Shown in pieces: positions 17,821-25,970 of a stretch of DNA of 64,000 nt (its first letter is position 1; the number at the start of each line of letters is the position of its first letter). The stretch spans positions 186,001-250,000 of the forward strand of contig JAKLIX010000001.1 in NCBI GenBank assembly GCA_022709385.1. The letters are read 5' to 3'. The translations under genes and the position numbers were made by a program. The notes beneath the pieces are model-generated. The model did no database searches, was not told where the DNA came from, and saw only the letters and a program-made list of their open reading frames with translations. Origin of the DNA: Bacteroidota bacterium (lineage in GTDB: Bacteria > Bacteroidota > Bacteroidia > Bacteroidales > CAIXZF01).

Positions 17821-19214
17821 AACACCGGGCCGGGATTGTGCATCTCATGATTGCGTTGCTCATGGCTGCCTTCATGGAAGTTCCTGCACAGGAATCCCTG
17901 CAGCTTGGCTTTGTCCGTTCGGTACCGCAGTCTCTGAGGCTCAACCCCGCAGGAGAAGTTCCATACACATGGTGGATGGGTATCCCTGCCCTTTCGTCGT
18001 GGCATGTCGGAGCAGTTAACTCAGGGTTTACCTTTCATGATGTGTTTTACCGCGGATCCGACGACAGCCTTCGTTTTGATGTGGATGCTTTTCTCGATGG
18101 ACTGAAGAAAAACAATGATGTTTCTGTGAACCTGTCTTCAGAAATCCTGGCATTTGGCTTTCATCTGAAGCAGTATTACCTGGAAGCGAGAGTGACCGAA
18201 AGGTTCATGGGTTCGTTCCACTATTCCAAGGATCTGATGACACTGCTTTTCCGGCTGAACGGCGGATTTATCAATACCACGGCCGATATTTGCGGACTTG
18301 GTGTGAATATGTCGCTCTTTCATGAGGTTTCCCTTGGTGCCTCACGGAAAATCAACGACAGGTGGACCAGCGGATTCAGGTTGAAATACCTTGCCGGCGT
18401 CGCCAATATCTACTCAAGGAAAACCTCTCTGACCCTCTTTACCGATGAATCCCTGGCTTATGCCCTTACCTTCGATTCAGACATCGAGATCAACAGCAGT
18501 TTTCCCGGTATACCCGATCATCCGGCAGATTCCCTTGATTTCAGCCTGGATGAAAAAAGGATGCTGCGACAGCTCGACGGATGGAAAAATCCGGGCTTTG
18601 CCGTTGACCTGGGGATTACGTACCGCCTGCTGGATGCCTTGACCCTTGGAGTTTCGGTGAATGATCTGGGTTTTATCCACTGGAAGAACAATCCCCGAAG
18701 CCTTGTCAGTGATGAAAAAAACCATGCCTACACCTTTGAGGGGATTGATATTGAGGAATATTTCACAGGCGACAGCATCAGTTTGGGCGACAAGTTTGAG
18801 GACCTGCTCGATTCCTTATCGGCCAGCATGGGATTCAGGACCCATTACAAGCCTTACGTGTCATATCTTCTGGCTACCTTCAATCTCACGGCACGATACA
18901 GCCTTGGAAAGCGGAATCATTTCGGGCTCCTGCTCAGAAACGAAGTCTTTGACCGCCGGTGGAAACCGGGACTGATGCTGAACTATGAGCTGGAAGCAGG
19001 GAAATTGCTTGCACTAACGGCCGGATATTACCTTACAAAGCGGAATCTGTATAATCTCGCCCTTGGTTTTTCGCTGAAGCTTGCAGCCTTTCAGTTTTAT
19101 ATGGTCACCGACAATGCGCTTGCTTTTTACAATCCGGGCAGGACTAAAACGGCCGGTTTGCAATTCGGATTTAACCTTTGTTTCGGTGACAGGCGGTTTA
19201 AAGAGGCACCATAA
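17817..19214 (+). CDS. DUF5723-family outer-membrane barrel protein
   Basis: A 465-residue secreted protein with signal peptide (MKHRAGIVHLMIALLMAAFMEVPAQ). The family-typical start of the mature chain is SLQLGFVRSVPQSLRLNPAGEVPYTWWMGIPALSS. A long series of beta strands follows, with the recurring YRLLDALTLGVSVNDLGFIHWKNNP segment. DUF5723 proteins resemble PorV/FadL-like barrels and are widespread in Bacteroidota without a defined function. Translation is coupled to the upstream lipoprotein by a 4-nt overlap. Confidence 0.82.
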   Translation: MKHRAGIVHLMIALLMAAFMEVPAQESLQLGFVRSVPQSLRLNPAGEVPYTWWMGIPALSSWHVGAVNSGFTFHDVFYRGSDDSLRFDVDAFLDGLKKNNDVSVNLSSEILAFGFHLKQYYLEARVTERFMGSFHYSKDLMTLLFRLNGGFINTTADICGLGVNMSLFHEVSLGASRKINDRWTSGFRLKYLAGVANIYSRKTSLTLFTDESLAYALTFDSDIEINSSFPGIPDHPADSLDFSLDEKRMLRQLDGWKNPGFAVDLGITYRLLDALTLGVSVNDLGFIHWKNNPRSLVSDEKNHAYTFEGIDIEEYFTGDSISLGDKFEDLLDSLSASMGFRTHYKPYVSYLLATFNLTARYSLGKRNHFGLLLRNEVFDRRWKPGLMLNYELEAGKLLALTAGYYLTKRNLYNLALGFSLKLAAFQFYMVTDNALAFYNPGRTKTAGLQFGFNLCFGDRRFKEAP

Positions 19215-19285
19215 CACAGGGCATGGCGGACCGGAAATTTTTTTCGATGTGAGGATAATTTTCGGCTTCTGCTTTGTTCCGGTTC

Positions 19286-19819
19286 TCAGCCGGGATTCAG
19301 TTTTTCGCGGCATTGGGCACAAAGACCCGCGTTTTTCTGGTCGATATCTTCTATGTAAGTGCTTGACTGCATCACACAACCCGGGAAATAGCAATGAACC
19401 AGTCCGAATGTATGCCCCAGTTCATGGATCACCTCTTTGGTGAACCTTTCCAGTAATGCGTCTTCATTGGATTTCATCCCGTATCTTTCAGACCGGAAGC
19501 GGTACAGCGAAGCGATGCCTGAGCGTCCGTTCAGAAATGCCTGGCCGAAGATAAATGTGAGGATCGGGATGAACAGGTCGACCTGGAAGAGTCCGAATGT
19601 TTTAGTATGCTCCGGCCTGTGCATCTGATCCACCGCTTTCAGCAGGCTGTTAGCATTGTACTGTCCCCTGACCGCATCGTAATGTTCGCTCAGGTCCAGA
19701 TGGCCTTCCCTGATTCGGACCGGATGATGAAACTCCCGTTTGACCTCCCGGGCGATGCTCAGTAGAAATGCTGCTTCAAACTGGCCGAAGGATATCAAAA
19801 CGATGTTTTCCGGGTTCAT
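19286..19819 (-). CDS. amzA: Archaemetzincin-family zinc metalloprotease
   Basis: A 177-residue protein with the metzincin zinc site HELGHTFGLVHC (HExxHxxGxxHC) near residue 138. Downstream, the archaemetzincin cysteine set CVMQ...CAQC can bind a second zinc. A typical upstream segment VRGQYNANSLLKAV is also present. Members are small aminopeptidase-like proteases of archaea, some bacteria and vertebrates. It has no signal peptide, so it is cytoplasmic. It starts 52 nt after the stop of the sigma-54 regulator on the same strand and may be the last gene of that operon; it converges on the DUF5723 gene. Confidence 0.9.
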   Translation of the reverse strand: MNPENIVLISFGQFEAAFLLSIAREVKREFHHPVRIREGHLDLSEHYDAVRGQYNANSLLKAVDQMHRPEHTKTFGLFQVDLFIPILTFIFGQAFLNGRSGIASLYRFRSERYGMKSNEDALLERFTKEVIHELGHTFGLVHCYFPGCVMQSSTYIEDIDQKNAGLCAQCREKLNPG

Positions 19820-19871
19820 TCAGGCTTTGCTTAACAGGGCATTGGCAGGAGGTCCTCCGTTTGAAGGCCAC

Positions 19872-21203
19872 TCAGGGTTTCAGGTCGTATTTCCGTATCT
19901 TATTGTACAGCGTCACCCGGTCGACATTCAGTGCCTTGGCCGATCTGCTGATATTCCAGCTGTATTTAACAAGGATTTGCTGGATGTGATTTTTTTCCAG
20001 GTCGTCGAGACTTTCGGTGGCAAGTCCGGGGATATCTTTGGTGATGGGCAGATCCCGGAGGGTGATCTTTTTGCCGTTTCCAATCACGATGGCACGTTCA
20101 ATCATGTTTTCAAGTTCCCTGATATTGCCCGGGAACCTGAATTCCTGCAATTTTTGCAGTGCGGAAGGTTCGATGCTTACCATGGGTTTGTTCATGGCGG
20201 AAGCGTATTTCCTGATGAAATGGTCCACCAGCAGGGGAATGTCACCCGTTCTGTCGCGTAAAGGCGGCAGGTGGATATTCACCACGTTGAGCCTGTAAAA
20301 CAGGTCTTCCCTGAATTTTCCTTCATCCACCATGGTCTTCAGATCGGTATTGGTTGCACAGATCACCCTGAAATCGGAGCTGATTTCCTTGTTTCCGCCC
20401 ACTTTCACAAACGATTTTGACTGCAGTACCCTGAGCAGTTCCACCTGCATTTTAGGAGAGATGGTGGAGATTTCATCCAGGAAGATGGTTCCGTTGTCGG
20501 CCATTTCGAACCTGCCTTTGCGGTTGTACATCGCCCCGGTAAAGGCTCCTTTTTCATGGCCGAACAGTTCGCTTTCCAGCAGGCTTTCACTCAGGGCTCC
20601 GCAGTGTACGATCACGAAAGGGAAGAATTTTCTTGGGGAGTTTGAATGTATTACCTTGGCTATCAACTCTTTGCCTGTTCCGCTTTCGCCTGAAATGATG
20701 ACCGATGAATTGGTTTGGGCCACACTTTGCACCTCCCTGAGAACCTGTTGCATGGGTTCACTCACCCCTATGAGGTCTTCGAGGTTTTCCAGGGAGATGA
20801 CTTTTTCCTTCAGCATTTCATTTTCCTCTGTAAGCATGATCTGTTTGGCAGCATTCCGGATCAGGTGGGAAAGGTCATCGGGGTCGAAGGGTTTGGTGAC
20901 GTAGTCGAAAGCACCGTCTTTCAGGGCCTGAACGGCAGTATCGACTGTAGCAAAAGCGGTGATGACGATCACGATGGATTCTTTTTTCAACGCTTTGATT
21001 CTCCGGAGCATTTCAAGTCCGTCCATACCCGGCATTTTAATATCAGCCAGGATGATGTCGAAGTTCATGGATTCGAGGATAAGAAGGGCTTTTTTGGCAC
21101 TTTCGGCACATTCCACATGATAACCGTCCTCTAAAAACCAGTTGTACAAAGAATCCCTGACCGATTCTTCGTCATCCACAACCAGTATTGAAATCTTTTT
21201 CAT
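19872..21203 (-). CDS. Sigma-54-dependent NtrC-type response regulator
   Basis: A 443-residue regulator with all three NtrC domains. The receiver (1-120) has Asp54 in LADIKMPGMDG as phosphoacceptor and Lys104 in KPF. The AAA+ domain has Walker A GESGTGKE (172-179) and the GAFTGA loop that contacts sigma-54 (219-224). A Fis-type helix-turn-helix closes the protein (SWNISRSAKALNVDRVTLYNKIRKY). It activates sigma-54 promoters from upstream sites after phosphorylation. The partner kinase is directly upstream. The palindromes at 27772-27901 are candidate targets. Confidence 0.95.
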   Translation of the reverse strand: MKKISILVVDDEESVRDSLYNWFLEDGYHVECAESAKKALLILESMNFDIILADIKMPGMDGLEMLRRIKALKKESIVIVITAFATVDTAVQALKDGAFDYVTKPFDPDDLSHLIRNAAKQIMLTEENEMLKEKVISLENLEDLIGVSEPMQQVLREVQSVAQTNSSVIISGESGTGKELIAKVIHSNSPRKFFPFVIVHCGALSESLLESELFGHEKGAFTGAMYNRKGRFEMADNGTIFLDEISTISPKMQVELLRVLQSKSFVKVGGNKEISSDFRVICATNTDLKTMVDEGKFREDLFYRLNVVNIHLPPLRDRTGDIPLLVDHFIRKYASAMNKPMVSIEPSALQKLQEFRFPGNIRELENMIERAIVIGNGKKITLRDLPITKDIPGLATESLDDLEKNHIQQILVKYSWNISRSAKALNVDRVTLYNKIRKYDLKP

Positions 21204-21208
21204 GTGTT

Positions 21209-21268
21209 AATAATTTTGATTTTAATGGTCGCATGCCTGTCCCGCTTCACGCGGGAGAATATCCATAT
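21209..21268. repeat. Dispersed repeat copy 1 in front of the sigma-54 regulator
   Basis: This about 60-nt segment recurs at 51393-51453. It contains the hairpin CCCGC-TTCAC-GCGGG (21241-21255) inside ATGCCTGTCCCGCTTCA. Both copies end a few bases before the start codon of a minus-strand gene. Confidence 0.7.
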
Positions 21269-21314
21269 ATGATCATCGTCGGTTTGTATGAACGATGTTC
21301 CTCATGGACACATC

Positions 21315-22991
21315 TTATTGCGGGCTGGTTTTTATCAAGGGTATGGAAATAGAAATTTTCGTACCCATTCCGGGTGAAGATTTCACATCGAGTTTCGCAT
21401 TGTGGCTCTGGATGATACCGTGCACGATTGCCAGTCCGAGCCCGATGCCGCTGGAGTTTTGCTTGGTTGAAAAGAATGGTTGGAAGATATGGGGAAGGTC
21501 TTCTTCCGCGATACCGATTCCGTTGTCTTCGATTTCGAAGCGGATATGCTGATCATCGGGATTGCTTGTCCTGATGACGATGAGCGCGTTTTCGGTGACG
21601 GCTTCCGAGGAGTTTACCAGCATGGCCAGGCAGGCCTGTTTGATTTGGTTGGGATTGCAGAAAACCAGGTCAGCGTCGGCGGCAAAATCAGCCCGGAAGT
21701 TTATATTGGCGATTTTCATCGAGTGGCTCATCAGGTCGAAGGTTTCCTGCAGGATAGCGTGCAATGGTTTCGGTTCAAAATCATTCTGGTCGTTTCTGGA
21801 AAAGTCGAGCAGGCTTTTCACGATATCTCCGCAGCGTTTGGTTTCATTTTCTATCAGGGCCAGATTTTTCAGGATAGCTTCTTTTTTTTCCGGATCGAGT
21901 TCCTGTTTTGCCAGTTGTTTGTGGACGAGTTTGGTATATATCAGGATACCTGAAAGCGGGTTGTTGATCTCATGGGCAACCGATAAGGACAGTTTTCCGA
22001 GTGAGGCAATTCGTTCAATATTGATAAGTTCTTTCTGTACTTCACCCAGTTCTTCGGATTTCTTCTGTACTTTGTATTCCAGCTGTTGCGACCAGTTCTG
22101 CAATTCGTTGCCGGCTTGCTGCAGGCTTTCGAGCATGGCGTTGAAGGCTTCCGACACCATACGCATGTCTGCCAGTTCGTTGTCTTTGATTACCAGCCGG
22201 GTACTTCTGTCACCGGAAGCCACCGCTTCACTTGCTTTCATGATAGCCTGCAGGGGTGGTTTAATCTTCCGGGTGATAAAGATGATCAGAAAAATTACCA
22301 GGATTACGGTAGTAAGTGTAGCGAGCAGGAAAAAATCGATGGAGGATTTGTTCAGGGAAGCATCCAGTTCACGCAATGGAATCCTGATGATCAGGGAACC
22401 AAGCACCACATCATTGGCATTGTGGTAATGACAACTGCTTTGGTAACATGATTTTTCGTTCAGGATGGGAGATTTGAGCAATAAATGCCTGTTGCCTGAT
22501 TCCCCTATCTTCATTTTGCAGCTGTTCTCAGCTTCGAGAATACGGAAGGATCTCTCAGAATGATGGAACATCTGGTCGAGGTTCTGATGGCAACTGATGC
22601 AGTTCGGATTGCCGTGGTTGATGGTATCCGGGTAGGTGGAGGAATAAGCCAGGATGTTGTTTTTATCGTAGAGGTTTACCTCATCGATTCCTGTGAGGGT
22701 ATTGATAATATCCAGGGTATTCTGAAGGTTGGCCCTGTCGTTTTGCAGCATCGACTGGTAAAGGGCTCCTTCCACGAGGGTAGCGATATTGTTTCCGTTC
22801 TGGTGGATGACATTTTTCATGTATTTTTCGTTCACCGACCAGAAAATGATGCCGAAGGCCAGGAACAGAAAAACAGAAAGCAGTGTGATCGCACAGACCA
22901 CACTGCCAAAGATGGATGAACAAAATTTCGCGTACCGCCTGACCAGCTTTTTCCAAAAACCGGTCATTTGCGTTTCAGATAATATGGCCAT
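21315..22991 (-). CDS. Membrane histidine kinase with periplasmic CxxCH heme motif
   Basis: A 558-residue sensor kinase. TM1 is at about 27-51 and TM2 at about 219-240, enclosing a periplasmic domain. The domain carries CISCH (131-135), a c-type heme motif, and CYQSSCH (182-188), a CX4CH motif, plus one further cysteine. HAMP follows (about 241-290), then a coiled coil, HisKA with His340 in SVAHEINNPLSG, and HATPase_c with DNGIGI and GIGLGLAIV. A covalently bound heme would make it a redox or gas sensor. It lies 45 nt after the GcvH-like gene and 111 nt before the cognate regulator. An in-frame ATG at residue 9 is possible. Confidence 0.92.
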   Translation of the reverse strand: MAILSETQMTGFWKKLVRRYAKFCSSIFGSVVCAITLLSVFLFLAFGIIFWSVNEKYMKNVIHQNGNNIATLVEGALYQSMLQNDRANLQNTLDIINTLTGIDEVNLYDKNNILAYSSTYPDTINHGNPNCISCHQNLDQMFHHSERSFRILEAENSCKMKIGESGNRHLLLKSPILNEKSCYQSSCHYHNANDVVLGSLIIRIPLRELDASLNKSSIDFFLLATLTTVILVIFLIIFITRKIKPPLQAIMKASEAVASGDRSTRLVIKDNELADMRMVSEAFNAMLESLQQAGNELQNWSQQLEYKVQKKSEELGEVQKELINIERIASLGKLSLSVAHEINNPLSGILIYTKLVHKQLAKQELDPEKKEAILKNLALIENETKRCGDIVKSLLDFSRNDQNDFEPKPLHAILQETFDLMSHSMKIANINFRADFAADADLVFCNPNQIKQACLAMLVNSSEAVTENALIVIRTSNPDDQHIRFEIEDNGIGIAEEDLPHIFQPFFSTKQNSSGIGLGLAIVHGIIQSHNAKLDVKSSPGMGTKISISIPLIKTSPQ

Positions 22992-23035
22992 TACATGTAT
23001 CGCATCATTAGAAAACGCTAAGTTACACTATTAAT

Positions 23036-23752
23036 TCAGGCAATACTGAGGAACTCTTGCTGAAATTTCTGCCAGGCCTCTCCGGGTAATTCACTCAGGG
23101 CATTTTCCATGATTTCACCTCCGTCCTGCAGCACCACTGCCGCATAGCCGGGGTGATGCTCACCGGAAGTTCCGGCCATGAAATCCTTGATCCTGGTCAG
23201 TTCCCTGCCCGACCACGCTACGGCTTTTTCAGCCAGGAAGCTTTGCTGTGTTTCTGCAATCCAGTCGGAGGGTTTGATCTTGTAAACCCAGCCTTCTCCG
23301 TATGGATCCCGATGCAGGGTTTCAGGCTCGGATGCAGCCACTTCGTTCACATCCGTGATCTGACCGCTGATGGGCGAGTAAATACTCAATTGCCGGTCAT
23401 CACGGCTGAGGGTGGCTATCAGGTCGCCCCTGCTGACCTGGTCTCCGGATTTTCTGGCGGATTCCAGCCTGACTTCGCCGGTAAGATGCAACAGCATCTC
23501 ATCGAGTCCGACCCTGGCATTTCCCGTCTTTTCCAGATAAGCCCAGGTATGATTTCTGTAAAAGAAAAGACCCTGTGGCAGCTTTAAAATCTTTGACGAC
23601 AATACTCCGAACCCTTCCCTGATCTTATTTCCGATTCTGTTGCTCTTGTTCAGCAATAGCCAGAATGGTATCAGCACCATGAAAAAGATAATGATGGCAA
23701 TATACTGAATCCCCTTTGATTCAAATATATTGTGATAACTAAAACCTTCCAT
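23036..23752 (-). CDS. Membrane-anchored GcvH-like (biotinyl-lipoyl fold) protein
   Basis: A 238-residue protein with one N-terminal membrane helix (IQYIAIIIFFMVLIPFWLLL). A glycine-cleavage H-like domain (about 60-165) follows: LFFYRNHTWAYLEKTGNARVGLDE, GDLIATL, IYSPISGQI, GWVYKIKPSDW. The C-terminal segment is VVLQDGGEIMENALSEL...WQKFQQEFL. In true GcvH a lysine in the hairpin before the YSPVSG-like motif carries lipoate. Here that place reads RDDRQLS, with no lysine, so lipoylation is unlikely. It shares its H-domain and C-terminal motif with the fusion protein at 25971. It lies between HybB-like and the kinase. A structural or signalling role is inferred. Confidence 0.8.
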   Translation of the reverse strand: MEGFSYHNIFESKGIQYIAIIIFFMVLIPFWLLLNKSNRIGNKIREGFGVLSSKILKLPQGLFFYRNHTWAYLEKTGNARVGLDEMLLHLTGEVRLESARKSGDQVSRGDLIATLSRDDRQLSIYSPISGQITDVNEVAASEPETLHRDPYGEGWVYKIKPSDWIAETQQSFLAEKAVAWSGRELTRIKDFMAGTSGEHHPGYAAVVLQDGGEIMENALSELPGEAWQKFQQEFLSIA

Positions 23753-23802
23753 AATAGTATTTTTAATATTAATGATTGTTGATTACCGGATGTGTATTCA
23801 TA

Positions 23803-25029
23803 TTAATGTGATTTAGCCCAGGCCGGGGGATCCCGGAGCACAGGCATGCGGCGGATCACCCAGCGGAAGATCCATATTTCGGTGAAAATCACTGCCAGGG
23901 TGACGCAGACTTCCATCCAGGTAGGGATATAGCGAACCGGCATATCCCAGCGAAATCCGATCACCGTCACATTCAGGCGGTTCAGGATCACGCCCAGCAT
24001 GGTCAAAATGGCGGCAATCCTGATCCATAAGCCGCTTTTTACCCTGTATCCGTAAAAAAACAGCAACATGGGCAGCAGCACAAAGCCAAACATTTCCAGC
24101 AGATACCAATAACCCATGGGAGTATTGATCAGTCCCCAGTGTCTGCCGTGCAGGAAGATGAGCAGGTGGAGGAAGAGGTAAGCGAACATGGTTCCGGCAC
24201 AAACCCTTGATAAGCCGTGTATGATTTCATGGTGGGCATGCCGGTTTTTTTCGCTGATCTGGCCGAAAAACACTTTATAACTGATGGAACCTTCAAAGAT
24301 CACCATGGATAATCCGGCAAAGATGCTGGAAACGAAAAACAGGATGGGGATGAATTCCGAATACCAGAGCGGGTGGATTTTTTCCCGTGCCATCATATAG
24401 AGTGCTCCGAGGCCGGACTGGTGAAGGATAGAAAGGGTAATGCCGAAGATAACGGCGCCTAAGGTCATGGCCGACAATATTTTGCGTATTCTTTTTGCCC
24501 CGAGCCATTCGGCAACGGCAGGAGAAAATTCAATAAATTGGGCAATCATATAAAGCAGGAAATGCCATGCTACCAGGAAAAGTACCGAGCTGGTACCGAA
24601 GTTGTTGCCGATGATGGGATTGATCACATTCCAGGGGCGGCCCAGGTCGAGCAGCAGGGCACCGGCATAAAAGACGTAGGCAAGGAAGCCGTTCAGCACT
24701 GTTACTCTGATGATACTGTGATACTTTTTCATGTTCAGGATGTACACCATGAATGTAAGGACATAGGCTCCGCCTGCGAAGGCAACACCCGTTACCACAT
24801 CGAAACCGATCCAGAGCCCCCAGGGTACTTCCTGGGAAAGATTGGTCACAGCACCCAGTCCCTTCCAGAAACGGATGACAATGAGTACCAGACCGGTTAT
24901 CATAATAGGGAAGGATATAATATTGAAAGGCGTGAAGATTTTTCCCTTGGGTTTTAATTCTGAAAGCAGGAATTTCCAGGTGGATTTGGCCTGATTTTCA
25001 TTTGCTGCTGCTAAGTTTATCTGATTCAT
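23803..25029 (-). CDS. HybB/NrfD-type integral membrane quinone-interacting subunit
   Basis: A 408-residue protein with about ten membrane helices. It begins with a cytoplasmic stretch and then PWGLWIGFDVVTGVAFAGGAY, the typical first NrfD/HybB segment; LDLGRPWNVINPIIGNNFGTSSVLF and HQSGLGALYMMAREKIHPLWYSEFIP also match HybB. HybB passes electrons between a periplasmic ferredoxin subunit and the quinone pool, with proton translocation in some homologues. It follows HybA-like by 29 nt. No hydrogenase or molybdoenzyme subunit is encoded next to it, so the electron donor is unknown. Confidence 0.92.
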   Translation of the reverse strand: MNQINLAAANENQAKSTWKFLLSELKPKGKIFTPFNIISFPIMITGLVLIVIRFWKGLGAVTNLSQEVPWGLWIGFDVVTGVAFAGGAYVLTFMVYILNMKKYHSIIRVTVLNGFLAYVFYAGALLLDLGRPWNVINPIIGNNFGTSSVLFLVAWHFLLYMIAQFIEFSPAVAEWLGAKRIRKILSAMTLGAVIFGITLSILHQSGLGALYMMAREKIHPLWYSEFIPILFFVSSIFAGLSMVIFEGSISYKVFFGQISEKNRHAHHEIIHGLSRVCAGTMFAYLFLHLLIFLHGRHWGLINTPMGYWYLLEMFGFVLLPMLLFFYGYRVKSGLWIRIAAILTMLGVILNRLNVTVIGFRWDMPVRYIPTWMEVCVTLAVIFTEIWIFRWVIRRMPVLRDPPAWAKSH

Positions 25030-25058
25030 ACAAGGTCGTTTTGAGTGATGTAAAAGGA

Positions 25059-25925
25059 TTAAACTTCTTCCTCTTCCTGTTTGCTGCCCTTATTTTTTGT
25101 GGCTTCATGGATGCCCAGCAACAGGGGCGGGATCAGCACAAACACCGAAGGGACGGCGAAAAGGAATCCTTTGGTCAGGGCCGGATAGGATTCATTCCCG
25201 ATGTTGGTCCGGTATCCAAGTTCCTGCGGTCGCAGCGGGGTCAGCATGAGCAACCCCGTTCCCCCTGCTTCTTTTTCACCGAAGATGTGATCGGAGTACT
25301 TTGTCGGTTCGGCACATATCCTTTTACGGGCTTCAGTCAGCAACTCCCGCCTGGTTCCGAACAGCAGGGCATCAAATCCGCAACTCTCCACACAGGCAGG
25401 GATACCGCCTTCCATGATCCTTTCGTAGCACATGGTACATTTTTCGATCTTCGGATTGGAGCTGTGGTATTCAAATTTGGGAACATCAAAAGGGCAGGAA
25501 ACCATACAGTAGCGACATCCCATACACTTGTCCCCCCTCCAGATTACCGGACCCTCCTCGGTTTTATACATGGCTTGTGTGAGACAGGCAGCAGCACAGG
25601 CCGGTTCGTTGCAATGCATGCACTGTTCCCTGGTGTAAACCTCTCCCCTGGAGGTTTCCTGCACATTCAGGATGGTTCTCCTGGTCTCACTGGTATGGCG
25701 TTCGGTACCGACCAGCGGGGTATCTGTAATTTCAGGGAAGCCGTAGGTTTCGGTACAGGCAACTTCGCAATTCTGACAACCGATACATTTTACGGAATCA
25801 TAAAGAATTCCGTAAAATTCGGTGTATTTTCCCTTGTTTCCGGCTGCCTGGGATGGTTTACCGACCGCGAGGGCCGCACCTGCGACCCCCATGGTCTTTA
25901 AAAAGTTTCTTCTGTCTAATCCCAT
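25059..25925 (-). CDS. HybA-type periplasmic 4Fe-4S ferredoxin subunit
   Basis: A 288-residue protein with a Tat signal (MGLDRRNFLKTMGVAGAALAVG) and four cysteine clusters: CIGCQNCEVAC, CMHCNEPACAAAC, CMGCRYCMVSC and CTMC...CVESC. This is the four-cluster pattern of HybA/DmsB/NrfC-like electron-transfer subunits. A C-terminal hydrophobic helix (FLFAVPSVFVLIPPLLLGI) anchors it in the membrane, as in HybA. It should accept electrons in the periplasm and hand them to the HybB-like subunit encoded next. The catalytic partner is missing from the window. Confidence 0.93.
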   Translation of the reverse strand: MGLDRRNFLKTMGVAGAALAVGKPSQAAGNKGKYTEFYGILYDSVKCIGCQNCEVACTETYGFPEITDTPLVGTERHTSETRRTILNVQETSRGEVYTREQCMHCNEPACAAACLTQAMYKTEEGPVIWRGDKCMGCRYCMVSCPFDVPKFEYHSSNPKIEKCTMCYERIMEGGIPACVESCGFDALLFGTRRELLTEARKRICAEPTKYSDHIFGEKEAGGTGLLMLTPLRPQELGYRTNIGNESYPALTKGFLFAVPSVFVLIPPLLLGIHEATKNKGSKQEEEEV

Positions 25926-25970
25926 GATGTGGTGATTTAGTATAGATAGTCAGTTTCTGGTTCTTTGATC

